The position numbers and the translations under genes were made by a program. DNA of 64,000 nt, taken from Lycocorax pyrrhopterus obiensis. Its lineage: Eukaryota > Chordata > Aves > Passeriformes > Paradisaeidae. The notes beneath the pieces are model-generated. The model had not been told where the DNA came from and did not search any database. It worked only from the letters and a program-made list of their open reading frames with translations. Of the stretch, positions 39,270 through 52,200 are shown one piece after another. Location: contig JACSVZ010000008.1 in the NCBI GenBank assembly GCA_014706295.1, positions 2,739,376-2,803,375 on the forward strand, in the 5' to 3' direction. Numbering within the stretch: the first letter of the stretch is position 1; each line of letters opens with the position of its first letter.

Positions 39270-40267
39270 ACTGCAAGCTCCAGTGGTCACTAGTGGTGTC
39301 CCTCAGGGATCAGTGCTGGAGCCAGTCCTGTTTAATATCTTCATTGATGATCTGGATGAGGGGATTGAGTCTACCATCAGTAAATTTACAGATGACACCA
39401 AGCTGGGAGCATGTGTAGATCTGCTGGAAGGTAGGAGGGCTCTGCAGAGGGATCTGGACAGGCTGGATCCAGGGGCCAAGTCCAACAACATGAAGCTTAA
39501 CAAGTCCAAGTGCTGAGTCCTGCACTTTGGCCACAACAACCCCTGCAGCGCTGCAGGCTGGGGACAGAGTGGCTGCACAGTGGCCAGGCAGAAAGGGACC
39601 TGGGGGTGCTGGTAGACAGCAGCTGGACATGAGCCAGCAGTGTGCCCAGGCGGCCCAGAAGGCCAATGGCACCTGGCCTGGATCAGGAACTGTGTGGCCA
39701 GCAGGAGCAGGGCAGTCACTCTTCCCCTGTACTCGGCACTGGTGAGGCCGCACCTCGAGTGCTGTGTCCAGCTCTGGGCCCCTCAGTTCAGGAAGGACCT
39801 GGAGACGCTTGGACGCGTCCAGAGGAGGAACAGGGCTGGTGAAGGGCCTGGAACACAAACCCTGTGAGGAACGGCTGAGGGAGCTGGGGTTGTTGAGCCT
39901 GGAGAAAAGGAGGCTCAGAGGTGACCTTGTCACTCTCTACAACTCCCTGAAAGGAGGTTGTAGCCAGGTGGGGGTCGGGCTCTTCTCCCAGGCAACGACT
40001 GGCAGAACAAGAGGACACAGCCTTAAGCTGCGCCGGGGGAAGGTTAGGCTAGACATCAGGAAAAAATTCTTCACTGAAAGAGTGATTGGGCACTGGAATC
40101 TGCCCAGGGAGGTGGTGGAGTCACCATCCCTGGATGTGTTTAAAAAAAGACTGGACATGGTACTCAGTGCCATGGTTTAACTGATGAGGAGGTGTTAGGT
40201 CATAGGTTGGACTTGATGATCTCAAGGGTCTTTTCCAGCCGAGTTCATTCTGTGTGTGATTCTGTGT
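39270..40267 (+). mobile_element. CR1 LINE, 5'-truncated, with reverse-transcriptase pseudogene and 3' UTR
   Basis: The RT palm segment is readable from about 39286: [20 protein letters not shown] (the usual CR1 form has G where E is), then FTDDTKLG, where the family has FADD-type catalytic residues. A CGA/CGG-type codon has become TGA at about 39514, and at least one frameshift occurs before the C-terminal thumb region ([20 protein letters not shown], then [20 protein letters not shown] near 39870). The 3' UTR ends with ATTCTGTG octamers near 40247-40266. Everything upstream of the palm is missing. This is a dead copy with clear CR1 identity. Confidence 0.92.
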
Positions 40268-40392
40268 CTCCAAACATCACAGACAGATCTAAATCAGGCC
40301 AGCACAGGAGAGAGGCAAATGTGACATCAATGAACAACCACAGCCCAACAGCCCTGTCTCTGTCAGGGCCCAGAGCACAGGTGCACATTGTG

Positions 40393-40795
40393 TGTGAATG
40401 CTAAAAGCCTGGCTGCAGAGAGATTTCTCAGTTTTCTGACAGTGTCTGTGAGAAAGCCAGATGTCGCTAGCAAGCAGAGACTGAGGAATAAAGCGACATG
40501 GACGGTTTAGGACGAGAAGAAACCGACCCTTTATTAATTTACAAATTCACTTATATACCTTAGCACGCTGGACTGACATAAGGTTATTGGTTCACTGACC
40601 AACCACCCCCCAGAGGGATTGGCTGAACCCAACAACACTTACTTCAGATATTTTCTCATTGGTATCATAACAATACCGTAGTTTACAAAATCTCCCAACT
40701 GTTTTCCCATAGCGTCCGTGAGAAAGCAAGGCTTTCACACAGACACTGTCAGAAAATGGAGAAATCTCTCTGCAGCCAGGCTTTTAGCATTCACA
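40393..40795 (-). mobile_element. Short LTR-like element with 66-bp terminal inverted repeats and ATTGTG duplication
   Basis: The arms at 40393-40458 and 40730-40795 are inverted copies matching at 63 of 66 positions, starting TGTGAATGCTAAAAGCC and ending with its complement ...TTCACA. A 6-bp direct duplication, ATTGTG, flanks them at 40387-40392 and 40796-40801. The 271-bp interior carries, on the minus strand, a TATA motif (GGTATATAAG, about 40550) followed by AATAAA (about 40531), as in an LTR. TG...CA ends and a 6-bp duplication fit an ERVK-like solo LTR. Such long inverted ends are unusual for an LTR and also fit a small non-autonomous DNA transposon. No protein is encoded. Confidence 0.7.
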
Positions 40796-40801
40796 ATTGT
40801 G

Positions 40802-43800
40802 TCCAGTAATTTAATGCACAAATCCATTGGATTTTTCAACCCATTCTCAAGCCCCAAATCCTTCCATGGCACTGCCCTTTGGCATGAAGTTCTCTTTTCC
40901 CAAGCAAGTTGTGTTGTTCCAACTAGTAAAAAATGCTCTCTAATGCCTGGCATATATATCAGCAAACTCAAGGCCAAGAGCTAATTCTCTTTGGAAAATC
41001 AAAAGCACATGTCACAAAAAACTCCTGTTACTGGTGCATTACAGTCATTTTGAATCACAGTTGCTTAAACTGTCTCACAAAAGAGAGCAAATAGCTTTTA
41101 GAAGTGAAAATTTCTCACATAGGTAACAGATATAAAGAGAATTGATAAAAACTAACGACAATGCCAGAGAAAATGGTAATAAGTATAATGTTGAATAAGC
41201 TGTTTTCCACTCTCTCCTGCCTCAGGACACAGAAATATAGAGCCTAAGGAAAGATGTCACCAAGGTATCCAGGCCATGAAGTTCTCTTGTATGTTTCTTC
41301 CAAGCACTCAAAGAAAACTCATTAGAAAAAGCCTTGGCTGACTTTATCAGTGCTGCTTTTAACTTTATATTTCTGCACAGACTTCTTGTGCATTGCATGC
41401 GTCCAGAACACTTCTGGCTGTACAGTGAGGTGCACACCAGTGAACATGTCTCCTAGCAGCAAGAGCCCCATTTTATTCTTCCCAGGACAAGAAACAGTGA
41501 TTGTTCTTGTTACTGGGATGAAGATAAGGAACAGAGCAACACCCAAAAATCAAAAACATTATGAAAATTGAGCAATCCATGCAGTCCTTTTAAAAGGTCC
41601 TTTCTAACTAAATGTTTCCTTTTGGTTGATGCTCACACTTCATTCCTTTCCTGCAGCAGCATCCCTCCCTTGCAGGAATTCAACAGGAATACAACAAAAG
41701 GACACTGCATGTGCTGCCATCCTTGGCAGCTGGCACTGAATGCTGGGCCACAGCAGACATGGACACATCCTCCAGCACAGCAATGTTCCTGGGCTGCCAG
41801 GAACCTAGGGCAGGAGATGGGCCTGGAGGTCAAGGATGAGCAGAAGGGTTCTGACTTCTCTGTTGGCTCTGCACACTCCTTCAGAGGGATCTCTTCCAGG
41901 AAGGACCAAGAGAAACAAAACCCTTTAAGCAGGTGGTACATTACTAATGGGATGCTAGAGTGTAAGAACTGAAGTATCTTGAATTAAGGGACACTACCAG
42001 TGGCAATAAAAATTACGTGTCTGAAAGCTGAACGTTCTTACATGGCACCTGACCCCAAGAACTGAGGAGGGAACAGATGGGGGACATCACACTTCCCCTG
42101 GAACATTTGTCAGGGCAGTTTCTCTCCTTTCTTAACTTTCTGCCTTTTTCCAGCAACAAGATCCCAGCCCCAACTATTGACACTAATACCAAGTCAGTCA
42201 CACACACTGTCTTCCAGCGTGTGCAAAGAGAGAAAGTGGGATTAGAGAAAAAGAAAATCCACACCTGTGCAACTGGAGGCTTTTGGGGTAGGTGCTGTCT
42301 GCCCATTCCTAACCTCAGCTGCTCTACCAGAAGCCAGCAATCACTTCTGTGCTGCAAAATGAAGCAACCCTGCTCTTTGCAAGCAGGTTGAATGGATTAA
42401 GCAATTGAATTTTTGAAATATCAAAGTGATGCCCATAAAGATATTGCTGCCTTTCTTTTGAGCAACAGCAGAAAACTGGGTCTTCTCAGCTCCACTTTAA
42501 AGAGAGGTGAAATAATAGTAATAAAAAAAATCTTCCCGATGAATATAGTTGGTTTCAAAGTCTTTTGTACCAAAATATTATGACACACATGCACACACAG
42601 GCACCAGGGTAGGAGCTGTTAACTCCCTCTGGCTCATATCTCCTCTTTTAAGACAAAAGAGAGTCTTCTTGGCTCAAGAAACAACACTGGTGAGAGATTC
42701 TACTGCTGCTGTGATCCCTCCTGACTTAACCTGTAGTTAATCTGTGATGGGGATTATCTGAAAGACTCCATTTATCTGGTTTTCCTAAGAATTACAACTG
42801 TCTTCTTTTTCTAGATGGATTTCTCACCTTTGTGCTTTTAGAGAAATGAGTGCAAACAGGAAGGCTGGAGTAACCAAACCAGGGATACCAAAACTCAGCC
42901 TGGTACAAAAATACCACAGCTGAGGCCACACTGCAGCAAATGAGGTCCCCACTAACAGAAGATACAGCCTGATGTGAAGCACAGCAAAGCGCAGATATGA
43001 TACAAACATAAGTGGAAAGCTCTGATAATGACCTCTGCCACAACTTTTTATTTCTCGTAACAGAGACTAACTCTCTTCCACCTGTGATTATCTTGGCCTG
43101 GGATGCTGGAAAGGGTAATGTTTTTCTTCTAATGACAGCTCTTCCACAGACTTAAAAATGTCTCAAATTAAAACTCTGTATTTTATATGATACAAATAGA
43201 TTTTGATATCAAAGGGGAGAGGAATATTACAACTTTATAGTGAGTCATTTCTAGCAGACAAAGCTATGAACAGGGAAGAAAACCTACTTCAAAACTCTTG
43301 AGAGAAGTGAGCACTTCTTTAGTGGTGGCATTAAATGCCAATCCTTATATGAGATGAAATTTAACTGCCAGGATTCAATAGCTTTTAGGCTCCTAATTTT
43401 TAAACTCCATGCTCCACAAGACACCTGTGAATTATTATTGGAAACCTGAGAGAAGGGCCTCAGGGCACAGCAGATCCCTCCAGGTAAAGTTCTGATGAAG
43501 GCCATAATATTTGATACTAATAAATGGTCTGCTAAAAGGAGGGCTAATTCCTCCTGTTCTTCACAGACAAGTTGTAGGTCTGGGCTGAAATTATCGCCAG
43601 ATGAAAAACTATTTGCTCAGCTGGTGGGAAAATACAATTTTTATCTTGCAGAAACACTGGCCTATGTAACCCCACAAAGCTTATTCTGTAGGATCATTAA
43701 ATATTAACCAGGAAGATGCACAAAATCATGACCCAGCCTGGGTGTGCTAACTCTGCTCCGTATTTGGGAGGTAACACCAGTTCATCCAGTGGCAACTCTG

Positions 43801-43946
43801 GGTCTATGAGCACCAGGGGGACCCCTGGGACAGAAGAATGTGCAGAGGGGAGGGAACCTGTGTTAATGATTCAGGGAAAGGATTATCATACAAATGTTTA
43901 CTCCAGGGAAATCAAGGAATATGTATGTAAAATACAGTATACAAGC
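40802..43946. other. Unassigned stretch
   Basis: No gene or complete repeat recognised. Confidence 0.5.
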
Positions 43947-43951
43947 AGGAG

Positions 43952-44555
43952 TGTCCTGGGGTGATGTTATACGGTTTTTGGTTTTGGTTTTTTTTTCTAT
44001 TCCTTAACCATCTGCTTAATGCCCAAAGACGCTGTGTCTAAGATGGACCCCAGGGCCGGGGCCAGAGCCACAGGACCCGGGTGCGGGTCAGTTCAACGGG
44101 CTCGGCCCAACGGCTCGGGGGCTCCAGAGGGTCTCGGCGGTGTTCGGGAGAGAGCGCGCCGGGAGCGCTGTGCTGCTCTTTGGGGTTTTTTTGTTCCAGC
44201 TAGCTGGAAAAAGGTTGTGTTGGGGGTTTTTTTGTTTTTTTTTTCTCTTCCCTCCCCCTTGCCTCACTGCCTCCCTTCCCTTCTCTCCGGTCCGGGGAGC
44301 CCGCGGGGTGGCCCCGGCTGGTCCGAGCCCGTGTGTCTGTTCCCTCTCCGGGCCTTTGCTGTATTTTGAGTTTTGTTTTTTCCTGTTCTACCCTGTTTTG
44401 TTTTGTGTTAATAAAACAGTTTGGTTTTGTTCCCACTTTCACTTGCTGTTACCAGTTTGTCTCATTGGCGGAGGAAAAGGGGAGGCCCTTTTCCCTTTGG
44501 AGGAGGTGCTCGTTCTGGAGCGCTTCCTAAAATTTTGTCTCCAAAAACCGAGACA
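43952..44555 (+). mobile_element. Solo LTR with AGGAG target-site duplication
   Basis: It starts TGTCCTGGGGTGATG at 43952 and ends AACCGAGACA at 44555, flanked by identical AGGAG at 43947-43951 and 44556-44560. AATAAA lies at 44410-44415. The middle is GC-rich, with T runs, which creates overlapping open frames with no viral or host identity. Head and tail match the LTRs at 15001 and 53967 (both minus strand) and the tail at 1-267, so these four are related. There is no adjoining primer-binding site, so it is a solo LTR. Confidence 0.85.
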
Positions 44556-44560
44556 AGGAG

Positions 44561-47500
44561 CTTTTCTGTACTCAGGATGCACAGTTTTGGTGGAGCTATC
44601 CCCTTGTTCATCCAGCACTGTAACAAAGAATGTCTGCTTCTTAATGCTATGGTGGTTTGAAGGAGTTTTTGACTGATTTCAGCAACGAAATGAGAGGTGA
44701 CAGGAAACAGTCGCTTTCACATGCTAAACTCCATGGGAGGGAAGAGGATGAAGAAAAGACTCCAGACTTGAGAGGGATTGGGAGGTACGATGGAAGCAGT
44801 GTTCATCAATACACACTTAGATGCACAACAAAAATAGGAGAACAGCAGTTCCTGGCTTGCTTTGGTGGCCAGCTGAGAGATGGTATTATCAGCCCAGCCT
44901 CCAGAGTGCCGCAAGGTATCAGCTGAAATCCCTTTTTCCAGCATTTTCAGGAAAACGGTTGTTTCTGACACGGAGCTCTCATTTTTCTTTGAAAATTTGT
45001 TTTCTTGTTCTTGTTGAAATTGAGCTATTTCAGCATCAGGGTGGCAAAATGAAGAATTCCATTGGCAGCGTGGTTTTCAGCTTTCCTGCTGGGCTCCAGC
45101 CCCTCTCTGGGACAGGCCTTCAGCACCCCTTGCTGCACCCAGGCATGGCTGAACCAAAGGCAGGTAAAGATATTTTGCCATACCTTTTTCGTGTGGGAAG
45201 TAATAGTATAGTTATATTTATGTTATAGATTTCATCCTATAAACCTTCAACACAACAAGAAATTCCAGCTGCACAGAAGATTAATCTGTGCCACTCAAGG
45301 GTGGTTTTGGGTGAAATGCAGCTACATTTTAGTATACAAATGGGTAACTCCCAACTGAAATGGGCAGTGCTGCAGCCCCAAGTAGAATACTTTGGTCTAA
45401 ATAGGAGCTTTGCCAATATAGGAAGGGCTACTCCAGTGAGACTTCCTATCACAGGATTTCTACTGTTGTCAGCATGTATCCAAACTACCGCCAAACCCTT
45501 CTTTGAATTGAGAAGTTCATAAATGTTTGCCAGTATTCAACAAAACAAGATTAATTCAGCAGTTTTATTTCCATATTTAATTAGGACTTTGATGATGCCC
45601 CAGTGATTTGTGCCTGAAAATAACTGTTGGCTTTGGCCACATGTGCTGACCATCTGACCTTCACCCTGATGGACAGTTGGTCCTCTTCCTTTCTCACCAG
45701 CCAGTTCCAGTCCCACTCAGCCCTCAGTACCTGCACTGCAATGCTGCCACTCCAGTCCATGGCATTTAATGTCATTATTCTGTCTGTGAGCAGGCGCTGG
45801 CAGCAGCTCCCCATGCCCTGCAACACCATGTTTCCTCTCAGACAGCTTTCCCAGTGAGCACAGCACCTCACCTGCACCTCTGGGTGTGCTGGGAAGTGGC
45901 ACACTTTCCTTTGCACCTTCCTCGTGCCTGCAGTGCCTCTCACCAGGTTGGCTGACAGCACCTTGACATTTAGAATGTGATGCAATTCTGCCTGCAAAAA
46001 GATATAATAAAGCTCGCTGTGAATTTAAAGTGGTTGGCTTCTGTCAACCACAAACTAAATCAAAATGGAATGCAGTATTTCCCTACATAATGAAATCCAT
46101 ATGCTAATGGGAAGAGATTATGTCTTGTATCAGATTTATCAAAGTAAACTCAATGCATTTCAGGAAGCATCTCAGTGCTGCCTATCCAAAGTGATACTTA
46201 CTACCAAATATGCACTGTATCAAATAAAGGCTCCTAGACAGTGAATATACTTCAGGCATTTACCAAAAATAATACATTTTTTGAACCTTGCTGATTCAAA
46301 CTGACTTAGCATTCCACCTTGGAGTTCAAATAAAACAATATAAGTTCTCTGATGACATTTTAATTATATTCAAAATGGATAAAAAACATAGTTAGGGTCA
46401 ATTTACAAGGGCAATAAAAGTAGATAAAAACCACATTTATATTTAAAGTCTTGTAATGATAGCAAAATTTTCCCAGCACACAGACATAACACCTATCAAA
46501 AATCTAGTAAAAGGCGTACAGAGCTGAGTGGTTCCAGGGCTGCTTCTGATAAATAAATGCCACACCCTATGTGCATTCAAGGCTCAAATTGATTCTGAAC
46601 ATAATGAATACACAGACTTTTTTACCTGGTGCAGATTTACTGGGAGAGAATATAGGTAAGCAACTGAAGTGCAGTCCCTCTCCAGTGATAACACATTGTT
46701 CCCCTCCCTCCCTCCCCTTCATCACAACACAGCTAAACTCTGTAAGTTAACTGAAAATAAGGCAGAATATATCATTGCACTTTTACTTTGTGGTTATGAT
46801 TTTTAGATTCATAATTTACTCTTCCAGTACATGCACTCAACATGATCTGTCTCTGCTCTTAAGTACAAAACTAATTTAAACTCTAGTAAGTTACAGAGCC
46901 TTATGAAGTCAGACTGGGCCTAAGGCTTAGTTTCAGGTAAAGGCACTTGAACTTAAGTGTTCACATGCACCCTATGTCTTTAGAGTCTTGCTGTAACCCC
47001 CGGTCAGTGCAGTCAGAGACCATCTAAATATGACAAGTCTGTCAGAGTGGCCTCCAGTTGCCCCCCTGCAGTACCCAGCAGCATTTTAGGTGCCCCTGGG
47101 CCTTCAGCTGAAGGTCCAAAAAGACACAGATCCTCCCTGAATGCCCCACACCTGCCAGGTGTGTGCAGACATTGTGGATCCTGCAGGGCATCCCAGACAG
47201 CACCAGACAGCTGTGCTGACACAACCAAATCGCCCCTTCAGCGCCTGTTTTAGGATGAGCCCATCTGCTTTATGGATCTTCTCTCTCTAATGGCAGCTGA
47301 GACACTTGACTCCCAAGCAGGCACTTATTGTGACATCTGTGGTCTTCCCTGGGGTGAATCTTTTGAGTCAGCACGGAGAGAGGTCCTGACACATTCCTGA
47401 GAAGCAGAACAGCATCAGCAAAACCCAGAACTTCTCTGTTCAGACTCCCAGATGAACTGCCTGAAAACCAGAATAATGCTTTTTCTTGAAGTTCGAAGTG

Positions 47501-50500
47501 TGTTTTTCACAGTCTCATTCTCTGAACAGGTTGAAACAGATGACAATATCCCCCTTGGCTACTGCCCTCAAAAATGAGATCATCTTCAGAGACATGGCAC
47601 TGCCATTTTCAGAACAAGTTCTGATTAAAGGGTGAGAGCATGAGCCACAGAACAAAACAGGTTTTCCAGCACACAGCCGTAGGCAACTACAACTGTTTGA
47701 GGCTCCATTTACAGCAGAATGGAGAGGGCAACTTTTGTAAGCTGTTAGTATATCCAGTAGTGATAATTAAAGCTGATTAATGCTCACCAGTCAGCAGCAA
47801 AAAAAAGGCAGATTTGCAAGGCTGCCACATCCAGGAGGCACAAACATCTCACACAACAGCTGGGGCCAGGCACAGCAAAACTCTTTGCAACACCACAAGC
47901 AAATGGTAGAGTATCTCCTGAAAAAAGTTTTTTGTACACCGCAAGCTGGATAATGAGACAACCACATACTTGTTAATTAATTTTAATAGGTCTAGCTTAT
48001 TAGCAAAATGCTGCACAGCCAAATTCTGCTTTCCAAACACAGATCAGCTTCTGCTATTCTCTTTACCTGAAATTTCCCCTCTGCCTTACATAGAAAATAA
48101 AGCAAAATGGGCCCCTTTCTTTCTTGTGTATTCACCCTACAATGCCGTGCACTGCACCTGTTTCTAGTCTTGCATTTTATTTTCTAGTGTTAGGAAATTC
48201 AGTGTTTCATATTCATCACTGATAGAATGATACTTGAGCAAGCTGAAAAAATGTGGTTTCCTTCCCGTATTAGTCCATTTGGGAAGGACATCCTGCCCCT
48301 GAACATGTGCATGTGTGAACCCAAGGGCTTCTGGTGCCTCGGAAACACAAATGACAGTTACTTCTGCATTTCTGCTGTGGTTTAAGAGGCAGAACTCAGA
48401 TAAACCCTTGGATAAACCCTTGAGAAAACCAGGTGAACTGTTTCTGCCCCAAATTATCTGTGATAGCACAGCAGGTTAGAAAGCCATAGTGAAACACTTC
48501 TTTCTGCACCTGAGCTAATTCTTTACTGAAGTGTAGCTTAGAGTTCTCTTCTCAAGAGACTCAAAGAAGTATTCCACAGAATTAAAGCTCCATTTCCTAT
48601 GCAATATCCTAAAGAATAACAGTTCCCAGACAGATTTCCAAACAGAAAAAAAGTCATAGCATTTTTTCATTGAATTTATAGCACTTACAGTATTTGCTGC
48701 TTGGAGGAATACTGTAAATAGCATTTATAATACTACACTGAACAAAATTACCAGAGTCCACCTGCCCTGGAGTTTTCTTTGCAGGCTTCTCATCTTTCCC
48801 TACTCTACTGCAGTTTATATGTAGGATTGAAATATTTTCATAGAGATGCAACAGGTAAGCCAATCTCCTCTATCCCTGTAGGGAACATTCTCTACACAGA
48901 ACAGTTACTGCTTTTTTTAGGTGCCCCAGTAGGTCCATAAAACTCCTGCAGTAGCCCAGACATTGTCGTCATAGAGGTCAGCTCTGGAAAGCAGAGCTGG
49001 CAAAGCTTTGCCTTTTGCCGCAAGTGAGGAGACACAGATTTGACTCTCACAATCAGCACACCCTTTAGACCTCTGCTGATCAGCCCATAAGACTTTTTCC
49101 AAGAGGCACTTCTATACCATCACAGTGTGATCTCCTCATTTCTTAGAGGACGCTTGGAATGGCTACCTAGGCTGTCTGCCCACAAGAACACTCCATGGAG
49201 GTTGATGGGAAATAAAGGTTTGAGTCTGTCTAGTTATTGCAATATCATGTTTGGTTCTTGAGGCTGAGGCTCTTCTGGATCAGTATGCCTGTGCCAAAAG
49301 GAAGGTACCCATACACTTAAATTCCTGCCCATGCAGGCTTGGCTGTGTCAATTACAGGAACACAGTTAAAAAGACAGAATTTTTTAAAAAAGCTTAAGAA
49401 AACCCAAGCAGCAAACTACTGTAACTGGAGACAATTAATCCCTTGCTGAGATGCATAAATAAGAGACAGGTGTGTGTCCATGCTCAGCACCTGCTCACAA
49501 AGCCCAAAAGGCTTGTGCTGTGTCCTGCCCCTCACACAGGTATTTCTGCTGCAATTCCGTCTCAGAGGCACTGTCACTTTACTTTCCTTCCCTACCGCAC
49601 CATGTGTTTTAGTCAATCATAGGGCTCCCTGAGTAATAAACCTGGTGCACTCTCTGCCCTCTCTCTGCTGCACTTTGCTATGGAAATCCCAATATTTGTG
49701 TTTTCTCATGTATTTGGCAATATATCTTGGCTGCTTTAATAGAAACTATCAAGCATCGCAGCTCAAGCATGGAAACTCTGGAATACTTAATTTGAAGTCA
49801 GCAGTTACCAAGCCTTCTATCTCAGCTGCTATTTGGGGGCTTCATCTTTAAAAAATGCGTGTTTTGGCAAAACCCATCAGAGCACAGCACAAAAGCAAGA
49901 GCTTTATGGGTAATCTTATTCAGAGAGCAGTACCTATAGATTATAACCATATATCCAATGCCATCCCACTGAGACTGCACAGACTTACGGCGCTGCTGGA
50001 GAACAGGGAAGGTGCAGATTTCCAACCGCTTCAGTGGGCAGGATCGATGTTTAAATAAGTGAGTTGAACAACCACATTTTCATCCTTCTGAATGAATTTT
50101 TCATCCGTCTGAATAAACCTCAAGCTTTATTCAGAATTATTGTATGTATATGAATACACACATATAGATACTGAACAGCTGGCAGCCAGAGAACATGAGC
50201 AATTTAGTGGAAGGGCACAGCGCATATTTGACAGCTTCACTAATTTTAAATGTATTTCAGGAATTAGTGGTTAGTCCCACAAGACCAGGAGTCAGACAGA
50301 AATGCTGTGATGCTGAAGACGATATTAGGGGCAGTTTTGTCAGAATTATTCTTTCAAACATGGCTAAGGAAAACGGCAGGCCATGGAGTGCTCCAAGAAC
50401 TGAGAAAGGTTGGGAAACTCCCTGTTAGTAGCAATCAGACCATGCAGCCATTTGCTGTGAACAGCGGTTAAATTGCCAACTTAGAAACATCCACAGTCTA

Positions 50501-51409
50501 CAAATAACCAGCCACAAGCTTCATTAAGAGCAAGTAGCAATAGTGCCTGGTATTGACTGGTTTTGTGTCGCTCTGCTCACTTTCGCATGTGTGATTTCTG
50601 TGCCATTTTCCTTTGAATGGCCACATGCTGCAAGAGCATTTCCACCTTCTGCCAGGACCACAGTCTTGTGCTTTGACATGAGAGACCTTAAATATATTTT
50701 CTGTGTCGTCTTCTCCTTAATAAAAAATAAAAAGTTAGCACTCCAGCCTTCCAGAGCAGCAGGGAAGTCCTGAGCAGAGCTCAGAGTGCTTTCAGGGCAT
50801 GCTTAGCATGCAGATCCTGGGGAGGAGAGCTGAGACATGCTTGTTGGAAGGAGCAGACCAGACAAAAAGAGGAAAAGAGAATTTTAGACCTATCTAGTGA
50901 CAGAGAAAAGACAATTACTCTTCCAGAGACCTTGTTGCCTCAGTTGTCACTGGAACATTGAAGGATTAGTTCTCCTCTGCTCCCTTCGCAGTACAAACCA
51001 GCAAGCCACAAACAGGAGTCTGCTTTTGGGGGCTGAATGCAGCTCCTCATCCCAACCAGCAGTAAAACAAAGCATGCAAACAAAGTGGTAAATGCTGTTT
51101 CAAATGCAGTGTCCAGGATTCAAGCAAGATCTGTTCTGGTTTACAGCTGGTTTACAAACATGTTGCCACACAGAAGCACCATTGACTGCAAAGAAATTCG
51201 TTTCAATTGGTTCGGAGAAAAACATTTCAGAAGAGGAAAATGCAAAAACGGTTATCTTAGGAGTTTGGATTTTCAGACTAATTGTCCCTGGGAGTGCACA
51301 CTAAGAAACACCGATGTGCAAATACTTTTTTTTTTTTTTTAAAGTTAGCAGGAACACAAACCCCAAAGTAATATCCCTGTCCCTACTACTTTCCAAAGGA
51401 TGAAGCAAA
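44561..51409. other. Unassigned stretch
   Basis: No recognised gene. It contains the minus-strand exon-like segment described separately at 45872-45991 and a 13-bp tandem repeat near 48398-48424. The rest is plain AT-leaning sequence. Confidence 0.5.
45581..45997 (-). other. Unassigned minus-strand open frame with exon-like signals
   Basis: A 138-codon frame is open on the minus strand. Its first codon is TTG, not ATG. Near its start the minus strand reads TATCTTTTTGCAG, an acceptor-like tract, and 120 bases later CAG|GTGAGG, a good donor, bounding a segment at 45872-45991. That segment is exactly 40 codons long and in phase with the open frame. I recognise no domain, and no neighbouring exon was found. 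It may be an orphan exon, a decayed gene piece or chance. Confidence 0.25.
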
Positions 51410-51414
51410 TACAG

Positions 51415-52200
51415 TGTCATGGTTTAGGAATGGTACTCCCCAGTGTAGTTCTCCCATCAAGACTCTCCAAATCACACTGTCACTCACTCACCCCCCCTCC
51501 AACCTGCGGGTGGCTAGAGAGGAGAAATGGAGGCACAGAAGGCAAATATCATGGGTTGAGATAAGAACAATTTGCTGGAAATAGCAATGAGGTAAGAAAA
51601 TGAACAGTAACAGCAACAATGGCAGGACACACAGCTGTAGTGTAGCACTTCTTTGATGTTTTCGCATCCAGAAACACTGTCTAATGAAAGATGCTAAAAG
51701 AAATAATGAGCCCCTGTGCATACCCAAATATCCATTTGACAGGAGGCAGAAAGCAACTGGCAAGATAGGAATTGCACGTGGGGACATGGGAGAGCATCTG
51801 GTGCTCTCTCTAATTCTTATTTGCAAACCCCATTTCCCCAAAGACGTGTTGGTCCTTGCACGCCATAAGGCTACGCCGCGTTGGAGGACCTGGGGCCACC
51901 AAGCTCTGCAGCCAAAGCAGGCAAGTCCTGCTGGGACAGTGCTGCAGCTGAGCATCCATTTGTCATGTCCTCAATGGAGAGGATTTCTTCTTCACACTGC
52001 TGTGCTGAGGACTTTTTGTTGGTCAGTGTAAGGGCCTTAGGGCCAGGGTTTCAGGGTTTGATCCCCATCAAACTCAGTCCTTCAATCTCTGAAGTGTTCT
52101 CAGAGGCAGCAGCTATCGCCACAGTGGGCTGCACTTCTCAGCTCCTCTGCCCCAGCATGCAATTATGGGTCAGCACTGGTAGTCTTAGGGGTTAGGTCAA
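51415..52200 (-). mobile_element. Probable LTR fragment (right boundary unknown)
   Basis: TGTCATGGTTTAGGAATGG at 51415 has the look of an avian LTR end read in reverse (...CCTAAACCATGACA), and the following 200 bp (AGTGTAGTTCT, GGGATAAGAACAA-like text, AACAGTAACAGCAACAA) resembles LTR sequence I know from birds. I could not find the other end or a matching duplication, so the extent is a guess. Confidence 0.4.

Noticed and set aside
39303..39933. Minus-strand frames of 138 and 207 codons
   Set aside because: They are antisense to the CR1 reverse-transcriptase pseudogene.
44019..44676. Open frames of 116 and 178 codons
   Set aside because: They fall largely within the solo LTR at 43952-44555 and reflect its GC-rich and T-run composition.
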